A program made the translations under genes and the position numbers. The notes under the pieces are model-generated. The model did no database searches and was not told the DNA's origin. It saw only the letters and a list, made by a program, of their open reading frames with translations. Positions 1 to 5,839 of a DNA stretch of 10,146 nt are shown one piece after another (within the stretch, counting starts at the first letter, position 1; each line of letters starts with the position of its first letter). Source of the DNA: Alphaproteobacteria bacterium (lineage in GTDB: Bacteria > Pseudomonadota > Alphaproteobacteria > Rickettsiales > SXRF01); NCBI GenBank assembly GCA_020050695.1, contig JAGVKI010000004.1:1-10146 (forward strand). Direction: 5' to 3'.

Positions 1-2
1 CA

Positions 3-98
3 TTTACTGAAAAGCCGTTCGTGAAATTCTATGCCACTGCGCGTGTAGGTGGTGACGTTGTCAATTTCGACGCGGTTAAACTGCTGGTGCTCAGCTAA
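3..98 (+). CDS. Phage/GTA major capsid protein, C-terminal end (partial)
   Basis: The open frame runs from the window edge to TAA at 96-98 and gives the last 31 residues of a longer protein. The stretch KPFVKFYATARVGGDVVNFD followed by AVKLLVLS matches the C-terminal strand pattern of HK97-fold capsid proteins in alphaproteobacterial GTAs and related prophages, which typically end in K-P-(Y/F)-V-K-F-Y-x-T/A-x-R-V-G-G-x-V-x-(N/D)-F-D-A-(I/V)-K-L. This protein assembles the icosahedral head. The 5' part lies outside the window, so prohead protease, portal and terminase genes are expected just upstream. The identity is inferred from the motif and from the connector and tail genes that follow; confidence is high despite the short length. 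Confidence 0.85.
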   Translation, partial: FTEKPFVKFYATARVGGDVVNFDAVKLLVLS

Positions 99-129
99 TT
101 GTCCAATCCATATTTCTCAGGAATTATAT

Positions 130-543
130 ATGCGAGATATTTATCATAACGTGAAGGTGAACCAGGTGCTTTCGCCTGTTGTTTCCACTACTACCAAAAC
201 CTCCACCGCCATCGACCTGAAAGGCTTTAACAGTGCAATGGTTGCATTTGCTATTGGCCAGACGGGTGATACGCTGTCGGGCAGCATTTATTGGACCTTA
301 AAAATCCAGCATAGCGAAGACAATGTGGACTACACTGACGTTACTACGGCAGATCTGCATAACAGTGCTGCCACTTCCGTGGTTAACAGCAATTCGTTGG
401 ATGAAACGGTCTATAATTTTGGCTATAAAGGCGCAAAACGTTACCTCAAAGCAGTGGCTACACCTACCGGAAGCCATAGCAGTGGTACGCCTGTGGCAAT
501 TATCGCCGTTTTGGGTGATGCGTCCTACAATCCAGTGATTTAA
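130..543 (+). CDS. Small beta-rich phage protein, probable capsid decoration/stabilising protein
   Basis: This 137-residue protein starts at ATG 130, behind an AGGAA Shine-Dalgarno at 118-122; an in-frame ATG at 49 lies inside the capsid gene and has no such site, so it was not used. No membrane segment or signal peptide is seen. The sequence is rich in T, S, V and G and looks all-beta, with a core reading IDLKGFNSAMVAFAIGQTGD (residues 28-47) and then LSGSIYWTLKIQHSED. This pattern occurs in short proteins coded straight after the major capsid gene in many siphophages, where they are thought to coat or stabilise the head. RcGTA has no exact equivalent at this place. The role is inferred from family resemblance and position; an annotation pipeline may well call it hypothetical. 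Confidence 0.7.
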   Translation: MRDIYHNVKVNQVLSPVVSTTTKTSTAIDLKGFNSAMVAFAIGQTGDTLSGSIYWTLKIQHSEDNVDYTDVTTADLHNSAATSVVNSNSLDETVYNFGYKGAKRYLKAVATPTGSHSSGTPVAIIAVLGDASYNPVI

Positions 544-550
544 GCAATTA

Positions 551-594
551 TCCCCGCCCTTTCAGTTGGTTATGAGGGGGCGGGGGTATTTCTA
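551..594 (+). terminator. GC-rich hairpin, possible terminator after the capsid genes
   Basis: CCCCGCCC (552-559) pairs with GGGCGGGG (578-585) around an 18-base loop, eight bases after the stop of the preceding gene. It is followed by TATTTCT rather than a clean T-run, so it may be a weak intrinsic terminator or a 3'-end stabilising structure. It separates the capsid genes from the accessory genes that follow. Confidence 0.5.
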
Positions 595-745
595 TGTGAT
601 GCAGAAAAAGCACATGGCAAGCTATTATAAGGCCCCTTAATCGGTAATGTATTGATTTAACTATTTTTTAAGCAACTTGACCTATAAAAGGTAGATAGAG
701 TAAGCTTTTGAATATTGGAATCTGCACGGCAGGCAAGGAGCTAGA

Positions 746-1111
746 GTGACCAAACTAACAAAAACAGAACAGATTATTGCTGAAAAAACAGTCTGTATCC
801 TGTTGATTCGTGGCGAAAGCCCCGACGGTAAGAAGATCTATGCCTATCTTGCAATACGCGCCGATAAGCTTCAGGGTTTTATGGAAGCACAACAGAGTGG
901 TACATTCTATCCTGAAGACCATGGTATGGTTCTTGACTCCGGTGAGGGAGAGCCTAGCGATGAAATCAAGCAGAAAATGACCAAGGAATACGGCTTCAAC
1001 CATGATGCCATGCTTGATCTGGCAACTCCGCAAAGTGCTTATAATTTAAGCAGTAATATTACGGCCTACGCCATAACTGCCGAAAACAGCGACAAAAAAT
1101 CCGAAGACTAA
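746..1111 (+). CDS. Hypothetical protein, accessory gene between capsid and connector genes
   Basis: I do not recognise this 121-residue protein. It starts with GTG at 746 behind a strong AAGGAG (735-740, five-base spacing). It has no signal peptide or membrane helix. The N-terminal half (residues 8-60) looks like a mixed alpha/beta fold with KTVCILLIRGE and KKIYAYLAIRADKLQGFMEA; the middle is acidic (VLDSGEGEPSDEIKQ) and the C-terminus is polar and charged (ENSDKKSED). It looks like a soluble cytoplasmic protein. It lies about 200 bases after the decoration gene, and the next gene starts about 100 bases downstream in the same direction, so these two form one accessory block inside the structural cluster. 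No phage structural signature is visible, which suggests a moron-type cargo gene. Confidence 0.7.
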   Translation: MTKLTKTEQIIAEKTVCILLIRGESPDGKKIYAYLAIRADKLQGFMEAQQSGTFYPEDHGMVLDSGEGEPSDEIKQKMTKEYGFNHDAMLDLATPQSAYNLSSNITAYAITAENSDKKSED

Positions 1112-1217
1112 CCCTGGGTTTGGGGCAATATTCATATAATCGTAACACAAGTTGCGATGGTCTATGTTATTCTGTTTTTTGATTAAACAGTTTCTCGCAG
1201 GACAATAAATAAGCAAA

Positions 1218-1976
1218 ATGGCCATAGATAAGCCAGATGTTCATGGAAAGATAGTAGCCGAATCCGGCGGCTTTGCCGTTGCGGAACTCGTCTCTATGGG
1301 CGTTTCCCTGGGCGTGGTTGGCCTTGCTGATCAGGTCGCGCCAGGGCTGCTTAAAAGTGCAAGCCAGGTGGTTGCTAAAACCTGTATCGAACCTTTCCTT
1401 GATCCCATCGAAAATACGCTTGGCACGGTATGTAAGCTCAAAGAATGCCAGCCTGATAAAAATAAATCCCGCGAAGAACGATCTGAAGCTATTGCTAAAA
1501 CCGTACTGGTGTTTTCCGCAGCATGGGCAGCAAGTATGGCTGCAAAATTATATACACGTGGAAAAATCAATGAGTGGGCTGGCATAAGCAATCATAAAGT
1601 ACCTACCAGCGGTAATTGGTTTAAAGACCAGTTCAACTCGATTGCAGCTGAATTAAAAGACCCCAACACCCGCCGCATTTTCCTGATGGATGAGGGTATA
1701 CATTACGGTTCCATCTTAATGATGAATACCGTAGGTGCGCCTGTTACCGATGAAATGATCAACAGTACTGCCAAGGTGCTTACCAAATGTGGCATGTCGG
1801 AAAATAAAGCCAAGGAAGTATCGTCCATGGCGATTGTGTGGGAATTACCAAACCTGCTTGGTATGGCTGCTGGTATTGGTACAATCGCCCGCAATCACAC
1901 TGCGGGTCATGTAGAAAAATTATTGGCAAGCAGGGAAGCTGCCGCACTGGCAGGCCCGCATCTGACCACTAAATAA
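1218..1976 (+). CDS. Hypothetical helical protein with several hydrophobic segments
   Basis: This 252-residue protein from ATG 1218 is not recognised. It appears largely alpha-helical and alanine-rich. Hydrophobic or amphipathic stretches lie at about residues 18-38 (VAELVSMGVSLGVVGLA), 91-110 (TVLVFSAAWAASMAA), 160-176 (IHYGSILMMNTVGAPV) and 204-224 (MAIVWELPNLLGMAAGIGT). They are separated by charged linkers such as PDKNKSREERSE, so it may be membrane-associated. Cysteines fall at residues 56, 72, 77 and 191. No clear Shine-Dalgarno sits at normal spacing; CAGGAC lies about 14 bases upstream, so initiation may be weak or use another mechanism. A hairpin plus T-run follows five bases after the stop. 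It is the second gene of the accessory block; its function is unknown. Confidence 0.7.
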   Translation: MAIDKPDVHGKIVAESGGFAVAELVSMGVSLGVVGLADQVAPGLLKSASQVVAKTCIEPFLDPIENTLGTVCKLKECQPDKNKSREERSEAIAKTVLVFSAAWAASMAAKLYTRGKINEWAGISNHKVPTSGNWFKDQFNSIAAELKDPNTRRIFLMDEGIHYGSILMMNTVGAPVTDEMINSTAKVLTKCGMSENKAKEVSSMAIVWELPNLLGMAAGIGTIARNHTAGHVEKLLASREAAALAGPHLTTK

Positions 1977-1980
1977 ACTG

Positions 1981-2007
1981 GGGCTGATCCAGCCCTTCCA
2001 TCTTTTT
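1981..2007 (+). terminator. Rho-independent terminator closing the accessory block
   Basis: GGGCTG (1981-1986), loop ATC, CAGCCC (1990-1995) forms a perfect six-pair stem with a triloop; an outer G-T pair (1980/1996) can extend it. TTCCATCTTTTT follows, the T-run being displaced by about six bases. It starts five bases after the stop of the 252-residue gene and would separate accessory transcription from the connector gene. The displaced T-run lowers certainty. Confidence 0.6.
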
Positions 2008-2008
2008 C

Positions 2009-2182
2009 ATGCTTATACAAATGATACAAACCCGACGCGGAAGCGAGGATGGTTTTGCCGTGCGTTGCTTTTACGCCGGCCTTTATTACGAGATTGCAGA
2101 TACCCTGGCACGGGCATTTATAAATGCTGGCTGGGCATTTGAACCCAGCACCCATCATAATAGCAAATTAAGGATACCCCCT
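2009..2182 (+). CDS. Small phage-type ORF fused in frame to the head-tail connector gene
   Basis: The connector reading frame is open upstream of its best start and codes for a plausible peptide of up to 58 residues (ATG 2009 or ATG 2021). The part reading RGSEDGFAVRCFYAG then YEIADTLARAFINAGWAFEP resembles the short phage proteins often coded between capsid and connector genes, which have the pattern DG-x(2)-V-x(3)-Y-x-(I/L)-x-D-x-LA-x(2)-LI-x-AG-x-A. No in-frame stop separates it from the connector, but a tandem TAATAG (2158-2163) lies in a neighbouring frame exactly where such a peptide would be expected to end. Either a small indel removed the original stop, or the two are now one protein of 239 residues. 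Neither ATG has a visible Shine-Dalgarno and the first touches the terminator T-run, so expression is uncertain. Confidence 0.45.
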
Positions 2183-2728
2183 ATGGCCTATAACCGCCTG
2201 CTGGTACGCACAAGCGCACCGGCCACAGAACCACTGACCCTTGGTGAAACCAAAAGCTATCTGCGCATTGATCACGATGATGAGGATTCACTGGTTGGTG
2301 ACCTTATCGTTACTGCGCGCATGCATGCTGAAAACTGGCTGCGTCGCTCGTTGATTTCACAGGCATGGAAGCTTGGATATGATGAGTGTGCCCCTATGAA
2401 GATAAGCCTGCCAATGGGGCCAGTGAGTGCAATTACATCGGTCACGATTATAAACCGCGATAACAGTTCAAGCGTTGTGAGTGACGAATGCTACAGCCTT
2501 AACAGTGCGATGACAATGCTGCGGTTTGATATACCCCTGCATGGTTTCCAGATTGAGGTTGCGTATGATACGGGATATGGCGCTACTGGTGCACATGTTC
2601 CGTCGCCCATTCGCCAGGGAATGCTCAATCACATTGCCGTCCTGTATGACGCTCGTGGTGAAGGTAATAGCGCAATGCCTGAGCAGTCAGTTTCATTGTA
2701 TATGCCATTTCGTGAGTTTATGTTATGA
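2183..2728 (+). CDS. gp6-like head-tail connector protein (phiE125 gp8 / GTA g6 type)
   Basis: From ATG 2183, with AAGGAT at 2170-2175, this is 181 residues, a usual size for the family. These proteins form the ring docked beneath the portal that joins head to tail. Visible signatures: LTLGETKSYLRID (18-30) followed by an acidic stretch; the helix VTARMHAENWLRRSLISQAW (43-62); PMGPVSAITSV (78-88); the strand FQIEVAYDTGYG (122-133); and the C-terminal helix VPSPIRQGML with HIAVLYDARGE (139-160), ending in LYMPFRE. This is the classic gp6-like connector pattern. The same frame stays open upstream to 2009, so a longer form of 239 residues is possible. Its stop overlaps the start of the next gene in ATGA (2725-2728), which indicates translational coupling. 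Confidence 0.88.
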   Translation: MAYNRLLVRTSAPATEPLTLGETKSYLRIDHDDEDSLVGDLIVTARMHAENWLRRSLISQAWKLGYDECAPMKISLPMGPVSAITSVTIINRDNSSSVVSDECYSLNSAMTMLRFDIPLHGFQIEVAYDTGYGATGAHVPSPIRQGMLNHIAVLYDARGEGNSAMPEQSVSLYMPFREFML

Positions 2729-3093
2729 GCGGCCGTAAAAAAAATACCTGCTCAAAGCTTAAACACAGGGTTACGCTACAACAAGAAATTCAAACCCCTG
2801 ATGGGCAGGGGGGGTATATCAGACAATGGGATGACGTTGCTGTTTTGTGGGCAGAGATTGTTCCGCTGACGGGTAATTACCCTTCGTCGCGTGGCGGTGG
2901 GCTTGAGGTGTTCGATGCTGGCCAGTTGCAGGCCTTAATGACTCATAAAATGTTGATTCGTTATCGCAGCGGCTTACATGCAGGTATGCGGTTTGCCTTT
3001 GGTGACAGGCTGTTTAATATTAAATATGTGGCTAATAGCCAGCAGCAGAATGAGACATTGGAATTACTGGTGGAAGAGGGGGCAGCCGTTTAG
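2725..3093 (+). CDS. Phage head-tail adaptor / head closure protein (SPP1 gp16, GTA g7 type)
   Basis: This 122-residue protein starts at ATG 2725 inside the ATGA overlap with the connector gene. The pattern KLKHRVTLQQEIQTPDGQGG (12-31) then WDDVAVLWAEIVPLTG is the hallmark of the head-tail adaptor family: an N-terminal x-L-x-x-R-V-T-L-x-x-x strand, the turn with D-G-Q-G-G-Y, and W-x-x-V-A-x-x-W-A-x-I. Later parts also fit: THKMLIRYRSGLHAGMRF followed by GDRLFNIKYVAN and the C-terminal strand ETLELLVEE. It acts as a stopper that closes the portal channel and receives the tail. Its TAG (3091-3093) overlaps the stop of the convergent reverse gene in TTAG. Confidence 0.88.
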   Translation: MSGRKKNTCSKLKHRVTLQQEIQTPDGQGGYIRQWDDVAVLWAEIVPLTGNYPSSRGGGLEVFDAGQLQALMTHKMLIRYRSGLHAGMRFAFGDRLFNIKYVANSQQQNETLELLVEEGAAV

Positions 3094-3524
3094 CGAGCAA
3101 GTGCGCTGGCCATTTCACGGTTTAATATGGATAGCGAAAATAACAACATGTCCACATGCTGCCTGAATTGTTGCTGCCAGTCGCGATGCAGCTGAATTTT
3201 ACAGCTTTTGCACAGGTCGTATAAAAATTGGATCGCACCCTCAAAGCTAAACATGTGAAGGGCATCCATGAAACGCTCTATATCTTTAATAGCAATTTTT
3301 CGCACCATTAGCTGAAGGCCGTGCGCAAGGTCCATTAAAGCCGTTTGCCATGGGCTATAAGCAGCCGCGTAAGCGGGCTCCATTTTTTCCGTAAATATTG
3401 AGAGATGTGTTGCAGCCTGCAAAATAGTGGGCTGATAGAGGCGTGCAAAATCTTTTAGCACACGCTCAGCTCCCGCGCTGTCTGCCTCGCTCTTAGGGGC
3501 GATTATAAGCTGTTCCTTATTCAT
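3090..3524 (-). CDS. Hypothetical helical protein, reverse-strand accessory gene
   Basis: I do not recognise this 144-residue protein. It is predicted by eye to be almost wholly alpha-helical, with no signal peptide and no clear membrane helix. Notable parts are a central amphipathic region (residues 55-100, including MDLAHGLQLMVRKIAIKDIE) and a CxxC pair at 105 and 108 (LYDLCKSCKIQLH) followed by HRDWQQQFRQHVDMLLF. The CxxC could bind metal, but no second pair is present. It lies against the direction of the phage structural genes between stopper and tail terminator. Its stop shares TTAG (3090-3093) with the stopper stop. An extended -10 box lies so close to ATG 3524 that the mRNA is probably leaderless. 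Composition and ORF length support a real gene; the position suggests a moron with its own promoter. Confidence 0.65.
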   Translation of the reverse strand: MNKEQLIIAPKSEADSAGAERVLKDFARLYQPTILQAATHLSIFTEKMEPAYAAAYSPWQTALMDLAHGLQLMVRKIAIKDIERFMDALHMFSFEGAIQFLYDLCKSCKIQLHRDWQQQFRQHVDMLLFSLSILNREMASALAR

Positions 3525-3530
3525 ACTATC

Positions 3531-3539
3531 ATTATATCA
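3531..3539 (-). promoter_or_regulatory. Extended -10 promoter placed for a leaderless transcript
   Basis: Read on the minus strand, TGATATAAT forms an extended -10 (TGN before a perfect TATAAT, plus-strand positions 3531-3536). Only six bases (GATAGT) separate it from ATG 3524-3522, so transcription would begin at or next to the start codon and no Shine-Dalgarno would be present. No convincing -35 box is seen, which is tolerated in extended -10 promoters. Confidence 0.55.
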
Positions 3540-3599
3540 GAGCCGGAATGGGACATTCGTTAAGTTTTTATGAACAACCCCTAAAAAGATTTGCGAAAT

Positions 3600-4001
3600 A
3601 TGACATTTATAAATTTATTACAACAATCGATATATCAGGTGCTTACCGGAGATACGCTCCTTATGGCAGCGGTTAATGGCGTGTTTGATAAAACCGTACA
3701 GTCCACTCCATTTCCCTATATCACCTTTGGCAAGTCCAGCAGCAGCGACTGGTCGAGTAAAACAACGCAGGGCGGGCAGTGCAATATCAGTATTCATATA
3801 TGGAGCCGTGAAGGGGGACGCAAGGAGGCGGCCTCTATTATGGAACGGGTTTATATATTGCTTCATGATACCCACCCATCCGTATCCGGGTATGAGGTGG
3901 TCATGCTTCGCTTTGCTGATAGCAAAATTGAACTTGGCAATGATGGGTGGACTTATCAGGCCGTCATTAGCTTTAAAGCTCTTCTTCAAAAAACCGCTTA
4001 A
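3600..4001 (+). CDS. Tail terminator / tail completion protein (DUF3168, GTA g8 type)
   Basis: From ATG 3600 the protein has 133 residues; an in-frame TTG at 3591 would add three. DUF3168 members form the ring that ends tail tube growth and joins it to the head. Features seen: an N-terminal helix (INLLQQSIYQVLTGDTLL) leading into AVNGVFDKTV; the strand TPFPYITFGKS; NISIHIWSREGGRKEAASIM then ERVYILLHD, typical of the family (strand ending in W-S then a helix with K-E-A); and the C-terminal strands EVVMLRFADSKIELGNDGWT with YQAVISFKALLQ. The upstream Shine-Dalgarno is poor. The gene restarts the structural series after the reverse accessory gene and is followed 17 bases later by the tail tube gene. 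Confidence 0.88.
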   Translation: MTFINLLQQSIYQVLTGDTLLMAAVNGVFDKTVQSTPFPYITFGKSSSSDWSSKTTQGGQCNISIHIWSREGGRKEAASIMERVYILLHDTHPSVSGYEVVMLRFADSKIELGNDGWTYQAVISFKALLQKTA

Positions 4002-4018
4002 CGGGTAGCAGGTATATT

Positions 4019-4432
4019 ATGTCAGCCGGAAAAGGATCACTTGTCCTGATTAAAATTGGAAATGGCGGAAGCCCTGAAACATTTGAAACCATAGGGGGTA
4101 TGCGCACGACCCGAATGGTAATCAATAACCAGCTTCTCGATAGCAGTAATCGTGAATCAGGGCCGTGGCGCAAGCTCATGGGAAGTGCGGGTATACAGTC
4201 CATGACCATAAGCGGTAGCGGTATTTTTGTTGATTCCAATAGCGAAGAGGCGGTGCGCCTATGTGCATTTGCTGCCAGCATCAGTAATTATAAGCTGTAT
4301 TTTGCCAATGGGGACGCTTTGACAGGAGCATTCTACATTACTTCTTACCAACGCTCCGGTGAACATGATGATTCGGAAACCTATGCACTGGTTCTTAGTA
4401 GTGCTGGCCCCATAGAATTTACCGCTGCGTAA
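4019..4432 (+). CDS. Phage major tail (tube) protein, TP901-1 / GTA g9 type
   Basis: This 137-residue protein starts at ATG 4019 with a modest AGG upstream. It matches the short major tail protein family that stacks into the tail tube. Visible motifs: KGSLVLIKIGNGGSPETFET (5-24), the family's opening strand; IGGMRTTRMVINNQLLDSSN then ESGPWRKLMGSAGIQSMTIS, matching the usual x-G-L-R-T-x-x-x-x-x-N-x-x-x-V-D-x-T-x-x-x-S-x-x-W-R-x-L-x-x-x-A-G; GSGIFVDSNSEEAVR; and FANGDALTGAFYITSYQRSG followed by a final strand TYALVLSSAGPIEF. Length is standard. It lies between terminator and GTA-gp10 genes in canonical order and is probably cotranscribed with both. Confidence 0.9.
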   Translation: MSAGKGSLVLIKIGNGGSPETFETIGGMRTTRMVINNQLLDSSNRESGPWRKLMGSAGIQSMTISGSGIFVDSNSEEAVRLCAFAASISNYKLYFANGDALTGAFYITSYQRSGEHDDSETYALVLSSAGPIEFTAA

Positions 4433-4443
4433 AGGATAGAGTA

Positions 4444-4761
4444 ATGAACGCAAACCCTTTACGCGGCGAAGTAATTATAGAATTTGATGGTATTGCGTAT
4501 GTGATGCGCCCCACATTTGCTGTGTTAGCGGCAATTGAACAGCGACTCTCACAAAGCCTCATTCAGCTTGCGCAAAAAATATCCGATGAAACGATCAGCC
4601 TGCAGGAAGTAACAATAATTATTGAACTTTCGATGGAAAACAGGGCGCCAGCGCATTTCCTGACAGAGGCCATTATCCGCAACGGCCTAAGCCGTGCGCT
4701 AGATGCTGTAGCGAATTTGTTTGTTATAATTTTTGGCGGACTGCATGCCATTACGCAATAA
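4444..4761 (+). CDS. GTA-gp10 family tail protein
   Basis: A 105-residue protein starting at ATG 4444, with AAGGA at 4432-4436. It carries the signature of the GTA gp10 family: NPLRGEVIIEFDGIAYVMRP (4-23), then TFAVLAAIEQRLSQSLIQLA (24-43), a segment of the form S-x-x-E-V-T-x-I-I-E (residues 52-61), and a C-terminal helical region ending in GLSRALDAVANLFVIIFGGL. Database names differ (tail tube or tail assembly chaperone family); the role is in tail assembly, next to the tube protein. The family is strongly associated with alphaproteobacterial GTAs and prophages. Its 3' end overlaps the next gene. Confidence 0.88.
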   Translation: MNANPLRGEVIIEFDGIAYVMRPTFAVLAAIEQRLSQSLIQLAQKISDETISLQEVTIIIELSMENRAPAHFLTEAIIRNGLSRALDAVANLFVIIFGGLHAITQ

Positions 4762-4948
4762 GCTTTTTCCCTGGTCTGAATTGCTCTGCATTTCCTACAG
4801 TAAGCTTTCATTGGCGCCTGAGATATTCTGGAATATGACACCTGGCGAATGGATTCTGGTGGCATTACCGCATATACGCACCCAACAACCCGTGCATATT
4901 AATGAGGCTGAGTTGCTTGCGCTTATGAAGCAATTTCCAGACGTTTAG
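4745..4948 (+). CDS. Phage tail assembly chaperone (GTA g10.1-like small protein)
   Basis: From ATG 4745 the product has 67 residues. The core LSLAPEIFWNMTPGEWILVA (21-40) fits the small alphaproteobacterial tail chaperone family, whose hallmark is a short L-x-x-x-P-x-x-F-W-x-x-T-P-x-E segment. An upstream in-frame TTG at 4733 would add four residues, but ATG 4745 has GGCGGA just before it and is the better choice. It overlaps the GTA-gp10 gene by 17 bases, as expected of translationally coupled chaperone pairs that coat the tape measure during tail assembly. Its TAG (4946-4948) shares TTAG with the stop of the convergent membrane-protein gene. The tape measure gene normally comes next but is absent here. 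Confidence 0.82.
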   Translation: MPLRNKLFPWSELLCISYSKLSLAPEIFWNMTPGEWILVALPHIRTQQPVHINEAELLALMKQFPDV

Positions 4949-5754
4949 TGGGCAGGTATTTCAACAGAAATAGTTTTGATATAATCGGTGTACTGTTCCT
5001 GCAGCTGTTTGATTTCTGGCCCATTACAGCTGCTTTGCGAATACATTTCCTTATAGGAACCTTCGGCTGCAGTCTGAATGTCGTGCTCAAGCCTTCCTGG
5101 CGCATTTACCGACGCCATTTCACGCGCCAGGGCAGAGATAATGGTGTGGTAATCCTGCGCATTGATAAGACCACATTTTTTGAGAAACAGGTAATTCACG
5201 ATAAGCCCTTCATAGCGCTTTTTGATGCCATCCATCTCTGACTGTGAATCATTGGCACTTTTCTCGGGATCATAGACATCCTGTAAGGTAACCGGCTGTG
5301 CCTGCGTTTCGATGCGCGCGGCAAGTGTATTGTCTGCGGTCATTTCTTCTTGGGGTGCTGGTGAAACGGCCTTTGCGGAAACAGCGACCTGGCCCGTGCG
5401 TGATGTGGTGGCGGACTGCTGGCTGAATGACTGCAGTTGTTTTACGGAATCACGCAGTTCCTGGTTTGCATTGGTCAGCACATCAAGCTTTGCCTGTGTG
5501 GCTACCTGTATTTGCGTAAGCAGATGATTCGTCTCTTTCTGTTGCAGATGGTCAAGGATAAGCACGGCAAATAAACCCGCTGCAATAGCACATAAGAATT
5601 GTGCTGTACGCGCCCAGGCGAACTGACTGATCCACTCGGCTGTTTTGCTATCTGCATGCTGTTTCCAGTAGCTGGAGAAGCGCTTATTCTGCTGTATATG
5701 TAGATAAGCGGCGGCGATTAAAGCGGCCAAAAATAATAGTACAATATACAGCAT
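4945..5754 (-). CDS. Inner-membrane protein with two helices, coiled coil and C-terminal domain
   Basis: An unrecognised 269-residue protein starting at ATG 5754, with GGAG five bases before it. Residues 1-20 (MLYIVLLFLAALIAAAYLHI) form a first membrane helix. Residues 21-50 are charged and probably cytoplasmic; residues 50-68 (AQFLCAIAAGLFAVLILDH) form a second helix. A likely coiled coil (70-112), a low-complexity linker rich in S, T, A and Q (113-170) and a helical C-terminal domain (174-262) follow. Cys194 and Cys243 in that domain could form a disulphide, which suggests a periplasmic location. The topology is spanin- or tether-like in a general sense only. The gene runs against the structural genes; its stop overlaps the chaperone stop. 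The reverse lectin-like gene lies 85 bases upstream, so the two probably form one accessory unit. Confidence 0.68.
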   Translation of the reverse strand: MLYIVLLFLAALIAAAYLHIQQNKRFSSYWKQHADSKTAEWISQFAWARTAQFLCAIAAGLFAVLILDHLQQKETNHLLTQIQVATQAKLDVLTNANQELRDSVKQLQSFSQQSATTSRTGQVAVSAKAVSPAPQEEMTADNTLAARIETQAQPVTLQDVYDPEKSANDSQSEMDGIKKRYEGLIVNYLFLKKCGLINAQDYHTIISALAREMASVNAPGRLEHDIQTAAEGSYKEMYSQSSCNGPEIKQLQEQYTDYIKTISVEIPAH

Positions 5755-5803
5755 GAATGCTCCAACTGGTTTGCATTATGTGTACTAGGCATTTATGGGA
5801 TTG

Positions 5804-5816
5804 ACTACTGAGTAGT
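5804..5816. repeat. Short inverted repeat, operator-like
   Basis: ACTACT (5804-5809), G, AGTAGT (5811-5816) is a perfect 6-bp inverted repeat around one base. It lies in the 85-base gap between the two reverse genes, about 50 bases upstream of the start at 5754. It may be a protein binding site; the short spacer argues against an RNA hairpin. No regulator is identified. Confidence 0.35.
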
Positions 5817-5839
5817 ATGCGAATTCTTAAAAAGATTTA

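Noticed and set aside
49..129. Upstream in-frame start for the decoration-type protein
   Set aside because: It lies inside the capsid gene, adds an unlike N-terminus and lacks a Shine-Dalgarno; ATG 130 has AGGAA at good spacing.
628..639. Inverted repeat TAAGG-CC-CCTTA as an operator or terminator
   Set aside because: Only five-base arms, no T-run and no fixed relation to a promoter; not distinguishable from chance.
677..701. TTGACC and TAGAGT as a promoter for the 746 gene
   Set aside because: The spacing is only 13 bases and no alternative pairing gives 16-18 bases.
3618..3989. Long reverse open frame across the tail terminator gene
   Set aside because: It lies wholly within a well-recognised DUF3168 gene and has no coding character of its own.
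4723..4761. Programmed frameshift joining GTA-gp10 and the tail chaperone
   Set aside because: The chaperone frame would need a +1 or -2 shift. No clear slippery site of those kinds is seen, and ATG 4745 with GGCGGA upstream gives a normal start. GTA g10 and g10.1 are also separate genes.
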